A DNA stretch of 64,000 bases from the NCBI GenBank assembly GCA_016297915.1, contig JAEDFU010000006.1:7313-71312 (forward strand). Reading direction: 5' to 3'. Position numbers and translations under genes: made by a program. This stretch comes from Clostridia bacterium. Its GTDB lineage: Bacteria > Bacillota > Clostridia > Christensenellales > UBA1242. Positions 1-7,785 of the stretch are shown one piece after another. The notes beneath the pieces are model-generated. The model saw nothing but the letters and a program-made list of their open reading frames with translations, ran no database searches and was not told the origin of the DNA. The number at the start of each line of letters is the position of its first letter. Position 1 is the first letter of the stretch.

Positions 1-749
1 GCTTGCTTGTCAAAATCGCTAACGACAATGGCGATTATGATACAGCAATTGACGAGCTTAAGACTACTATTGAGAGTAGTTTGATTGTTAATTGTGGTGA
101 CAAAATTACAAGTCCTATAACAATTACAACAACCGAGACTACAACAATACTTCCAAAAAATGCATCTTCGCTTATTGGATTTTCAGCACTTGCGATTGCT
201 TGTATAATGCTATTTGTATTTATTTATTATGCAATTCGATATAATATGATAGCAAGTTTGTCAATTGTATTGACAACTCTTTTGGAAATTGCTATGCTAG
301 TCTCTGTAATGATAGTGGCTAGAGTACCATTTAATTGCTATTTTGTTATTTCATTCTTCGTCATGACCTTATGTTCTATTTTGATTTCAACATATATAAA
401 TAATTACATTAGGTCGAACTTAAATGTCGAAAAATATAGCAAATATAGTAATGCTGATAGAGTTTATGATGCGTTTAGACGCACAATAAAACCTATAATA
501 ATTTTTGTTGCACTTGTAAGTTTATCTTTGTTTGCAATAATGTTCTTTGGTGATTTGACTCTTATTTATACTATGATATCTATTATACTTGGTTTGATAG
601 TAGCAATGTTCGTAGTATACTTCTTTGAGTTTAGTGTTTGGTCTTTTTGGTACAAAAAAGACAAAGATGCAACTCTTAGAAGAAAAATTGAAAATGATAA
701 GAAAAAAGCAAATCAAGCAAACAAAACAGACGATAAAATTGTTGTGTAA
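1..749 (+). CDS. secF: SecF-like protein-export membrane subunit, C-terminal part (5' end outside window)
   Basis: The frame is open to the left edge, so this is the 3' part of a longer gene. The roughly 248 visible residues hold an extracytoplasmic tail followed by about five hydrophobic segments (from residue ~60: SLIGFSALAIACIML; then SIVLTTLLEIAMLV, YFVISFFVMTLCSIL, PIIIFVALVSLSLFAIM, LIYTMISIILGLIVAMFV) and a Lys-rich cytoplasmic tail. That matches the TM2-TM6 half of SecF, which with SecD uses the proton-motive force to help the Sec translocon. Position directly before recJ-relA is the usual Clostridia place for secDF. The sequence is strongly diverged: I cannot find the conserved His-Asp pair or the DRIREN-type loop of normal SecF. 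The call rests on topology and synteny. Alternatively it is another RND-fold membrane protein. Confidence 0.6.
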   Translation, partial: LLVKIANDNGDYDTAIDELKTTIESSLIVNCGDKITSPITITTTETTTILPKNASSLIGFSALAIACIMLFVFIYYAIRYNMIASLSIVLTTLLEIAMLVSVMIVARVPFNCYFVISFFVMTLCSILISTYINNYIRSNLNVEKYSKYSNADRVYDAFRRTIKPIIIFVALVSLSLFAIMFFGDLTLIYTMISIILGLIVAMFVVYFFEFSVWSFWYKKDKDATLRRKIENDKKKANQANKTDDKIVV

Positions 750-753
750 TCAT

Positions 754-785
754 AAAAAAAGCCCTTTGTTACCAAAGGGCTTTTT
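754..785 (+). terminator. Rho-independent terminator after secF
   Basis: A perfect 8-bp stem, gccctttg (761-768) with caaagggc (773-780), has a 4-base loop. It is preceded by seven A and followed by five T, which extend the stem. It sits 5 bases after the secF stop and separates it from recJ. Confidence 0.9.
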
Positions 786-815
786 GGTATTTTGCCCAAA
801 GTAAAAGGTAAAATT

Positions 816-3194
816 ATGGAATTTGTAAGTAAAATAGATAATACACAATTTAATACAAAAGAATTAGAGAGAGCTAGCGAAAAGTTTGGTCTTTGTCAGG
901 ATGTAATCAAATTGCTCTTTGCAAGAGGTGTTGATACTAACGAAAAAATAGATAAATATCTAAATAGTGGTGTATCCAGCCTATATAATCCATTTTTGCT
1001 CAAAAACATGCAAGAAGTAGTCGAAAAAATTAAATTACATATTCTTGCTCGCAAGCGTATTTTGATTATGGGTGACTACGATACTGATGGCATTAGTGCG
1101 TCGGCAATTCTCTACAAATATTTTGAGAGTATTGGCGTTGAGACAAATGTCTTTTTGCCAAACAGAGTGGTTGACGGATATGGCCTAACCAAAGATAGTC
1201 TTGACAAGGTTAAGGCTATGTTTAGTCCTGACCTTATTATCACTGTTGACTGTGGAATCACATGTGTCGAAGAGGTTGAGTATTGCAAGACTCTAGGCAT
1301 TGATATAATTGTAACTGACCACCATGATATTCCAAGTGTTTTGCCAGATACCCTTATCATTGATCCTAAGCTTGACGGACAATTATATCCATTCAAAGAA
1401 CTTTGTGGAGCAGGTGTAGCTCTCAAACTTGTTCATGCGCTTGGTGGACTCAGTGAAGCCTTGAAATATACAACTATTGCGACCCTTGCTACAGTTGCGG
1501 ATATTGTTCCTCTTATGGACGAAAACCGAGCAATTGTCAAACTTGGACTCGAAAACCAAAAAAGTCAAATGCCTAAGGGACTCAAAAAACTCTGTTCTGA
1601 GTTAAAAATCTCTCTTCCACTTAGTAGCACTGATATAAGTTTTAAGCTAGCACCTAAGATTAATGCAACTGGCAGAATGGGCGACGCTATGATATCGTTT
1701 AATTTGTATGTAAAACAAAGTGACCAAGAAATCAAGGAAAACATTGACTTGCTCCTCTCACTTAATGATAAGAGAGTTGTTGAGACCAACAAAATCTTTG
1801 ACTCTGCATGTGAAATGCTTGAGGACACAAATGTTTCAAGACTTGGCATGATAGTTTTGTACAATGAAAACTGGGAGAGTGGAGTGCTTGGGATAATTTG
1901 CTCCAAGCTTGTCGAAAGATACAACAAACCAGTATGTTTGCTTAGTGTCGTTGACGGCGAATTCAAGGGCTCGTGTAGGAGTATTCCCGGTGTAAATATC
2001 TTTGATGCCTTGACATCGGTTAGTGATTTGCTTATAAGATTTGGTGGACATAATCAAGCAGGTGGTTTGTCTATTGAGCGAAAAAATCTCAAAGAGTTTA
2101 GAAAGCGGATTAATGAGTATGTTTTGACACACACTAACGAAGCCGATTTGTTAACAAAAAAGTACTATGATTTGGATATATCCAATATTGAGATAACTTC
2201 GGAATTCCTACATCAATTAGAGATATTTGAACCTTGTGGGTTCAAAAACGAAAAACCAATGTTTAGACTTGCTATAACAGATAATAATGTTTCTCGAATG
2301 TCAAATTTTACACAACACCTCAAAATCAAACAAGGCAATCTTAATCTTATTGGCTTTGGCAAAGGACAATATTATTATAATCTTAGTGTTAATTGTCCTA
2401 AGGAAGTAATAATCGAATTAACCCTAGAAAAATACGCAAATAAGGAAAAAATTACTGGATTTATAAGACACATTAATTACTCAAAACTTAGTACTGCAAC
2501 CAAGAGCGAGATTATATCTGCACATTATCTAAGTCAACTTAAATATATTCAATGCAAAAATGAGTTCAAAAATGTCAAACAGTTGACTTTTGAAAATGCT
2601 ATCAAACGCATCAAGGATTTGACACAAAAATCTATGTTTGGCAATGTTGTTTTGATTTATGATATGGATATGTACTTTAAGGCAACTAAGCTTATTCCTA
2701 ACATAAAAAATTACGAACTTTTTGATATTCACAATGCATGTGGCGAAAATACTTTTGTTTTTTCACCAAATAGTGATATAAATTTAAAGGACTACAATAA
2801 TATTTTTATACTAGATAACTATCTAGTAGAGGGATATTTGTCTAGTATTTCAACCAAATTTAACAAAATTTACACATTGAATAACAAAATAAATATGGAT
2901 ATGTTCAAGGGCATTGATGTAGACAGAAATGCATTTGCCAAAAACATGCTCGCTATCAAAGCATACAAAAATGCAACTCCTATGCCAGACCTTATAACAT
3001 ATTTTAATAATCTTAAGAGACATAATTTTATAGACAAAAATGCAAAATACAATGAGTTTTACTTTTTTATGCTTGTTATGGAAGAACTTGGAATTTGCAA
3101 ATTTCAAGACGGACTTGTATCAATAAGCAATATAAAAAGCAATTTGGAAAACTCGAGTATATATAATTTTGTAAGTCAAATTTTAAAGATGTAG
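816..3194 (+). CDS. recJ: Single-stranded-DNA-specific exonuclease RecJ
   Basis: RecJ is the 5'-3' single-strand exonuclease of recombination and mismatch repair. The DHH phosphoesterase domain shows motif DYDTDG near residue 86, the metal-binding TVDCG, and TDHHD near residue 168. The DHHA1 domain ends with FGGHNQAGG near residue 409. The 792-residue length matches the long Bacillus form (YrvE), which carries a C-terminal region absent from the shorter enterobacterial enzyme; that region here (after ~430) is poorly conserved by eye. I chose ATG 816, with an AAAGGT element just upstream, over an in-frame TTG at 792 that lies almost on top of the secF terminator. relA follows after 11 bases, so the two are probably cotranscribed. 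Catalytic motifs look intact. Confidence 0.95.
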   Translation: MEFVSKIDNTQFNTKELERASEKFGLCQDVIKLLFARGVDTNEKIDKYLNSGVSSLYNPFLLKNMQEVVEKIKLHILARKRILIMGDYDTDGISASAILYKYFESIGVETNVFLPNRVVDGYGLTKDSLDKVKAMFSPDLIITVDCGITCVEEVEYCKTLGIDIIVTDHHDIPSVLPDTLIIDPKLDGQLYPFKELCGAGVALKLVHALGGLSEALKYTTIATLATVADIVPLMDENRAIVKLGLENQKSQMPKGLKKLCSELKISLPLSSTDISFKLAPKINATGRMGDAMISFNLYVKQSDQEIKENIDLLLSLNDKRVVETNKIFDSACEMLEDTNVSRLGMIVLYNENWESGVLGIICSKLVERYNKPVCLLSVVDGEFKGSCRSIPGVNIFDALTSVSDLLIRFGGHNQAGGLSIERKNLKEFRKRINEYVLTHTNEADLLTKKYYDLDISNIEITSEFLHQLEIFEPCGFKNEKPMFRLAITDNNVSRMSNFTQHLKIKQGNLNLIGFGKGQYYYNLSVNCPKEVIIELTLEKYANKEKITGFIRHINYSKLSTATKSEIISAHYLSQLKYIQCKNEFKNVKQLTFENAIKRIKDLTQKSMFGNVVLIYDMDMYFKATKLIPNIKNYELFDIHNACGENTFVFSPNSDINLKDYNNIFILDNYLVEGYLSSISTKFNKIYTLNNKINMDMFKGIDVDRNAFAKNMLAIKAYKNATPMPDLITYFNNLKRHNFIDKNAKYNEFYFFMLVMEELGICKFQDGLVSISNIKSNLENSSIYNFVSQILKM

Positions 3195-3205
3195 AGGAGA
3201 AAACA

Positions 3206-5383
3206 ATGTCAGAATTCTTGAGTCTAGTCAAAAAAAATTACGATGAAAATAGTAGCAAAAAAATTATTGATGCATATGAATTTTTGAAAAAATCATACTG
3301 TGTAAGTGGACTATACACACTACAATTTGCCGAGAAAATAGGCGAAAATATCATGGCTCAAAAGCTTGATTATGAGTCAGTCATAATCGGACTTTTGTAT
3401 CCAATTTACAAGATTAACAATTCCTTTTCGAGTGATTTTTTTGATAAGGATATCAAGAATATTTTTGTAAGACTCGAAAAAATTGAAAACCTTAATTTGT
3501 CTACTCATCAGGATCAACTTGAAAATATCAAAAAGATGTTTATAGCCCTTGCTAAGGATGTAAGAGTAATTATTATCAAGCTTTGTATAGAGGAATCTAA
3601 GCTTAGTTTTTTGGATAAATTTGATGAAATAGAACTTGCAAAATACATGCAGGAAGTAACTGATGTGTATTTCCCAATAAGCCAGATGATTGGTCTTAGC
3701 CAAATCAAAAATGCGTTTGGTAATGCAACATTTAAGTATTTTAAGCCACAAATGTACAATGAACTTGTAAGTACTCTTAGCAAGTATGTTGAAGAGCGAA
3801 ATGCACAAATCAAAAAAGTTATAAGCAAACTTAAGGTCGAAATGCATGCCGTTTGTCCAAATGTGGTTGTGTATGGCAGACAAAAACAACTATATAGTAT
3901 TGCCAAAAAGTTACAAAGCAAAAACATGGGTGTAAGTTCCATAAATGATATTTATGGCAGAAACAATTATCTAAAAGAAATCGCAGAAAAAGGCGATTTT
4001 AGAAAGAACCGACTTAATCAAATTATGGATATCTTGGCTGTAAGAATTCTAGTTGATACCGTTGATGAGTGTTATACTGCTCTTGGCAAAGTATTTACAT
4101 TATTTAAGCCACTTGGAAACTTTAAGGACTATATCGCAAATCCAAAGGAAAATGGTTATCAGTCGTTGCACACAGCGGTTGTTTTGGAAAACGGCGACCC
4201 AGTAGAAATCCAAATAAGAACCTTTGAGATGCATACTTACGCCGAGTATGGTTTTGCTGCACACTGGGCGTATAAGGAACGCAAAAAAGTCGATGAAAGT
4301 GGAGTTAAGATTAACTACATCAGATCCATTATGGATTTGCATAAGGAAAAGTCTAACGACGAACTTCTCGAACTTATGAAAACCGATGTGTATTCTGGCA
4401 AAATATTTGTTCAATCACCAATGGGCAAAATACTAGATTTTCCAGAAGGTGCAACACCTGTGGACTTTGCTTATGCAATTCATAGCAAAATAGGAGACTC
4501 ATGTGTTGGAGCTAAGATTAATGGCAGAATGGTGCCATTGACCACGCAAATGAACAATGGTGATACAATTGAAATAATAACCAATCCAAACGCCAAAGGA
4601 CCATCGAGAGATTGGCTCAAAATTGTCAAAACCAATGGTGCTAAGTCCAAGATAAACGCCTTTTTCAAAAAAGAAATGAAAGAAGAGAATATCAAAAAAG
4701 GCAAGAGTATTTTGGAATCAAATGCCAAACTTAAAAATTTGAATTTGAGCAAACTTATGCAAGACAAATACTTGGACGAAGTATATGACAAGTATAGTTT
4801 TCAGAGCATGGATGATATGTATGCATCAATTGGTTACGGCGGAATAACCGCAAATCAAATTTTGAATAAACTCAATACTCTATATAAGTCCGACTGCAAA
4901 CAAAACGAAACAAAAGAATTTTCTTTGAGTGATTACAAAAATGACGGAGAAATCGAAGTCAAAGGATTTTCGAATTTGCTTACTAAGATTGCAAAATGTT
5001 GCAATCCTTTGCCAGGTGATGAGATTATTGGATATATCTCTCGTGGCAACGGAATTACTATTCACCGCAAAGACTGCGAAGCAGTCAAAAATCTCGAATT
5101 TGAGCGACTTATTGAATGTTCTTGGCACAAAAATGATGATAGGGACTTTGTGGGTTCAATCACGATGTATGCTTTAGATACCAATGGCATGATTGCTGAA
5201 CTTACCAAAAAATTAAATGACGAAAAAGTAAATCTAGTTGGGCTCGTTGCCAAAAAGAGAGAAAATAACAAGGTTTTGGTTACTATCCAAATAAATATCA
5301 AAGACAAACTTGAACTAGATAATTTAATCAATAAATTAAAACAACTATCCTTTGCAATAGATGTTTACAGGACGGCACAATGA
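3206..5383 (+). CDS. relA: Rel-family (p)ppGpp synthetase with a degenerate HD hydrolase domain
   Basis: This is the long RSH stringent-response enzyme (725 residues), which makes (p)ppGpp from ATP and GTP/GDP on starved ribosomes. Domains in order: HD-like (about 1-170), synthetase (about 210-370; GRQKQLYSI, DILAVRI, the G-loop tyrosine in NGYQSLHT, VEIQIRT), TGS (about 395-460; GATPVDFAYAIHS), helical domain, zinc-finger region (AKCCNPLPGDEIIGY, IHRKDC) and ACT. The synthetase residues are present. The hydrolase residues are not: where Rel proteins have IHP, LLHDVVEDT and LADRLHN, this one has LQF, LLYPIYKIN and LCIEESK, so all metal ligands are gone. It should be synthetase-only, like E. 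coli RelA. The start has a strong AGAGGAG. It overlaps hemZ by 4 bases. Confidence 0.93.
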   Translation: MSEFLSLVKKNYDENSSKKIIDAYEFLKKSYCVSGLYTLQFAEKIGENIMAQKLDYESVIIGLLYPIYKINNSFSSDFFDKDIKNIFVRLEKIENLNLSTHQDQLENIKKMFIALAKDVRVIIIKLCIEESKLSFLDKFDEIELAKYMQEVTDVYFPISQMIGLSQIKNAFGNATFKYFKPQMYNELVSTLSKYVEERNAQIKKVISKLKVEMHAVCPNVVVYGRQKQLYSIAKKLQSKNMGVSSINDIYGRNNYLKEIAEKGDFRKNRLNQIMDILAVRILVDTVDECYTALGKVFTLFKPLGNFKDYIANPKENGYQSLHTAVVLENGDPVEIQIRTFEMHTYAEYGFAAHWAYKERKKVDESGVKINYIRSIMDLHKEKSNDELLELMKTDVYSGKIFVQSPMGKILDFPEGATPVDFAYAIHSKIGDSCVGAKINGRMVPLTTQMNNGDTIEIITNPNAKGPSRDWLKIVKTNGAKSKINAFFKKEMKEENIKKGKSILESNAKLKNLNLSKLMQDKYLDEVYDKYSFQSMDDMYASIGYGGITANQILNKLNTLYKSDCKQNETKEFSLSDYKNDGEIEVKGFSNLLTKIAKCCNPLPGDEIIGYISRGNGITIHRKDCEAVKNLEFERLIECSWHKNDDRDFVGSITMYALDTNGMIAELTKKLNDEKVNLVGLVAKKRENNKVLVTIQINIKDKLELDNLINKLKQLSFAIDVYRTAQ

Positions 5384-6795
5384 TAGAACTAAAATTAGCA
5401 GACGAAAAATTACACGACGAATTGGTGCTTGTTCTCAAACTGTTCTTTTCGCAACAGGAATTAGACGAACTTGCTTGCGAATTTACTGTTGAGCAAACTG
5501 TATCAGGTCTTGATATTTATACCAAAGTTACATCTAATATAACAGACAAAGTGTACGAGTCTACACAAAAAATTATTGACCAAAAGTTTCCAGAAAGATA
5601 CAAAAAAAGATATGCCAAACTAGAATTATTTTATATGTTAAGAGGCTTTAGGCCAGATGTTATTTTGCCATGGGGAAGTCTTACTGGAATTAGACCCACC
5701 AAGCTTACTTATGAACTTATAAAAGAGTGTAATGGGGATTATATGAAAGCCTATAACATGCTTGTAGATAAGTTTGGAGTGAGTGTTGAAAAAGCTCGCA
5801 TTGTCAAAGATATTATCAAAAATCAACAGTTTGTTATCAAAAATGATAATCTTGTTGACCTATATGTAAATATTCCTTTTTGCCCAAGTAAGTGCTATTA
5901 TTGTTCGTTTATATCACTTCCGATTGATAAGTGCAGAGACAAACTTGAGCCATATTTAGTGGCTCTCAAAAAAGAAATTATCGAAACAAAAAAATTAATT
6001 GAGCAGAAAAATTATCTTGTTAAGTCTATATATATCGGCGGTGGTACGCCAACTATACTTGATGCTAGTCAATTAGATGATTTGCTTGAGACAATTGGAT
6101 ATAATGTAAGTGAGTTTACAGTTGAATGTGGCAGACCAGATACAATAACCAAAGAAAAACTTGATGTGCTTAGCAAACACGGCGTCACTAGAATTAGTAT
6201 AAACCCTCAGACATTTTGCAACAAAACACTCAAAGAAATTGGCAGAACTCACACAAGTCAGGACATACTTGATGCATACAAGCTAGCCCTTAATTATGAT
6301 TTTTCGATTAATATGGATTTGATTGCTGGACTTTCTAACGAAAGTCTTACAACATTCAAAAAATCTGTAAACAAGGCAATCGACTGTGCTCCAGACAATA
6401 TTACTGTACACACGCTTAGTGTTAAGCGAGGGAGTACTCTCAAGGAATCTGGCGACGAGACCTTGTCTGGAAATATCGTAGGACAAATGGTTGATTATAG
6501 TTACAAAAAGCTAACAGATAATGGCTATAAGCCATACTATCTATATAAGCAAAAAAACATGATAGGCAATCTTGAAAATATAGGGTACTTTAGGGACAAA
6601 CCATCGATATTTAATATTGACAGCATGGAGGAATTTGCGTCTATCATTGCTTGTGGGGCAAATGCAATTTCTAAGAGATATTATTCTCTTGATAACAAAA
6701 TCGAGAGATTTGCAAATCTCAAAAACATTGACGAATATATAAATAGAATTGATGAGATGATTGCAAAAAAGGCCGAGTTATTTTGTAATAATTAG
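5380..6795 (+). CDS. hemZ: Radical SAM coproporphyrinogen-dehydrogenase-like protein HemZ
   Basis: HemZ/HemN family members use an iron-sulfur cluster and S-adenosylmethionine; HemN oxidatively decarboxylates coproporphyrinogen III without oxygen. The cluster motif is C168-x3-C172-x2-C175 (in NIPFCPSKCYYCSF), followed by YIGGGTP (the SAM-binding GGGTP) and VECGRPDTIT, which is typical of HemZ. The N-terminal ~160 residues are the HemZ-specific extension, which distinguishes it from HemW and HemN. Length 471 fits. The ATG overlaps the relA stop (ATGA), indicating translational coupling. The relA-hemZ neighbourhood is common in Clostridia, although the dtd and MBL-fold genes often found between them are missing. 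Real substrate is unproven: no other heme gene is visible here. Confidence 0.88.
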   Translation: MIELKLADEKLHDELVLVLKLFFSQQELDELACEFTVEQTVSGLDIYTKVTSNITDKVYESTQKIIDQKFPERYKKRYAKLELFYMLRGFRPDVILPWGSLTGIRPTKLTYELIKECNGDYMKAYNMLVDKFGVSVEKARIVKDIIKNQQFVIKNDNLVDLYVNIPFCPSKCYYCSFISLPIDKCRDKLEPYLVALKKEIIETKKLIEQKNYLVKSIYIGGGTPTILDASQLDDLLETIGYNVSEFTVECGRPDTITKEKLDVLSKHGVTRISINPQTFCNKTLKEIGRTHTSQDILDAYKLALNYDFSINMDLIAGLSNESLTTFKKSVNKAIDCAPDNITVHTLSVKRGSTLKESGDETLSGNIVGQMVDYSYKKLTDNGYKPYYLYKQKNMIGNLENIGYFRDKPSIFNIDSMEEFASIIACGANAISKRYYSLDNKIERFANLKNIDEYINRIDEMIAKKAELFCNN

Positions 6796-6800
6796 CAATA

Positions 6801-6829
6801 TTGACAAATCTGCCATAATGTGATAAAAT
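6801..6829 (+). promoter_or_regulatory. Sigma-A type promoter for the 147-residue unknown gene
   Basis: A perfect -35 TTGACA (6801-6806), a 17-base spacer and -10 TAAAAT (6824-6829) lie 30 bases before the next start codon and right after the hemZ stop. No terminator hairpin lies between, so read-through from hemZ is also possible. Confidence 0.8.
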
Positions 6830-6859
6830 TAGTATAATCAAAAATATGGTGAGGATTTT

Positions 6860-7303
6860 ATGAAATATTTAACACAATTAAAGCCTAAGGAATTAAAGAA
6901 AGTTTTTGAACTAGCAGGGCTTAAGATACTTGACGATGATTTTAGAGATAACTTTGAATGGGTTAAGCAAAATAACAAGGACTATATGTATGTCAAGTGC
7001 CAAGATACGCAGTTTGATATCGAGGAGTACAAAAAGCGTAATCCTTTGATATGTGAATATGCAAGCCTTTTTCCAGATAGTGTATCTTATAGCAATATGC
7101 TTAGTGATACAAATATATATACAATCGATGACTATATGCTATTTAGAGTTAGGTTTGACATGGATACCGAAATTTATCCTAGAGACAAAGAGATTAATCA
7201 AGTGTATATGGACTTTATGCAAAAGAGATTTGCAGGCACGGATTACAATACTGATAGAAAAGAATATATAAATCAAATCACAAACGAAGAAAAGGAATTA
7301 TAG
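6860..7303 (+). CDS. Conserved-looking small protein of unknown function
   Basis: A 147-residue soluble, acidic protein rich in Asp, Tyr and Lys, with no signal peptide, membrane segment or cysteine cluster (two isolated Cys). I do not recognise a family. The start is supported by GTGAGGAT eight bases upstream and by the near-consensus promoter at 6801-6829. Aromatic and charged residues are spread evenly (for example FRDNFEWVKQNNKDYMYVKC near residues 30-50), as expected of a folded globular protein. It lies alone between hemZ and rpsO with its own promoter, so it is probably a single-gene unit. The 3' side has a 16-base palindrome, aatttttgcaaaaatt (7321-7336), which may act as a weak terminator and touches the rpsO -35 region. 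Confidence 0.75.
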   Translation: MKYLTQLKPKELKKVFELAGLKILDDDFRDNFEWVKQNNKDYMYVKCQDTQFDIEEYKKRNPLICEYASLFPDSVSYSNMLSDTNIYTIDDYMLFRVRFDMDTEIYPRDKEINQVYMDFMQKRFAGTDYNTDRKEYINQITNEEKEL

Positions 7304-7337
7304 TAAGTATTTTTTGGACTAATTTTTGCAAAAATTG

Positions 7338-7366
7338 TTTACAAGTAAAATTTAATTTGTTATAAT
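7338..7366 (+). promoter_or_regulatory. rpsO promoter
   Basis: -35 TTTACA (7338-7343), a 17-base spacer and a perfect -10 TATAAT (7361-7366). The predicted transcript starts near 7373 and has a leader of about 84 nt before the rpsO ATG. Confidence 0.8.
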
Positions 7367-7372
7367 ACCTTG

Positions 7373-7456
7373 TAACCTTTGGCTATGTCACTTCTAATCT
7401 CCTTAGATTTGGCTTGGTTTTGGGTATATTTAATAAAAATAAAGGAGAATAATATT
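7373..7456 (+). promoter_or_regulatory. rpsO 5' leader, candidate S15 autoregulatory RNA
   Basis: The leader of about 84 nt is longer than ribosome binding needs. It contains a small hairpin (aatct-cctt-agatt, about 7396-7409) followed by G/U-rich sequence (TTTGGCTTGGTTTTGGG) before AAAGGAG (7441-7447). S15 represses its own translation through leader RNA in many bacteria, with several unrelated structures. A leader role here is inference from length and context, not from a matched RNA family. Confidence 0.35.
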
Positions 7457-7720
7457 ATGATTTCTAAAGAGAAAAAACAAGAAGTTATCAAGAATTTTGC
7501 TACAAAAGAGGGAGACACTGGTTCTTGCGAAGTTCAAATTGCTATCCTTTCTGCTAGAATTTTGGAACTTACAGAGCATCTAAAAGCAAACCCTAATGAT
7601 AACCATTCAAGAAGAGGTCTACTTAAGTTAGTTAACCACAGAAAGAACTTACTTAGATACATGGAAAGAACTAATCTTGAAGGCTATAGAGCATTAAAAG
7701 CAAAATTAAACATTCGTTAA
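7457..7720 (+). CDS. rpsO: 30S ribosomal protein S15
   Basis: An 88-residue protein that binds 16S rRNA helices 20-22 early in 30S assembly. The family signature is plain: [17 protein letters not shown] near residues 18-35, then [20 protein letters not shown] and RKNLLRYM. The correct start is ATG 7457, ten bases after AAAGGAG; an in-frame ATG further upstream would place 26 hydrophobic residues, not found in S15, ahead of MISKEKK. It is followed by its own terminator and then pnp, the classical rpsO-pnp pair. Confidence 0.98.
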   Translation: MISKEKKQEVIKNFATKEGDTGSCEVQIAILSARILELTEHLKANPNDNHSRRGLLKLVNHRKNLLRYMERTNLEGYRALKAKLNIR

Positions 7721-7735
7721 TTTTATTGCTAAATT

Positions 7736-7767
7736 AAAGCGAAAGATTTTTTATCCTTTCGCTTTTT
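7736..7767 (+). terminator. Terminator between rpsO and pnp
   Basis: A 10-bp perfect stem, aaagcgaaag (7736-7745) with ctttcgcttt (7756-7765), extended by T. It ends 18 bases before the pnp start, within the same intergenic gap. pnp may therefore depend on read-through, or the hairpin may serve as an RNA-processing site, as in other rpsO-pnp operons. Confidence 0.8.
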
Positions 7768-7785
7768 TAAAATAAAGGAGAAAAA

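Noticed and set aside
792..815. TTG 792 as recJ start
   Set aside because: It lies against the secF terminator and has no ribosome-binding site; ATG 816 has one.
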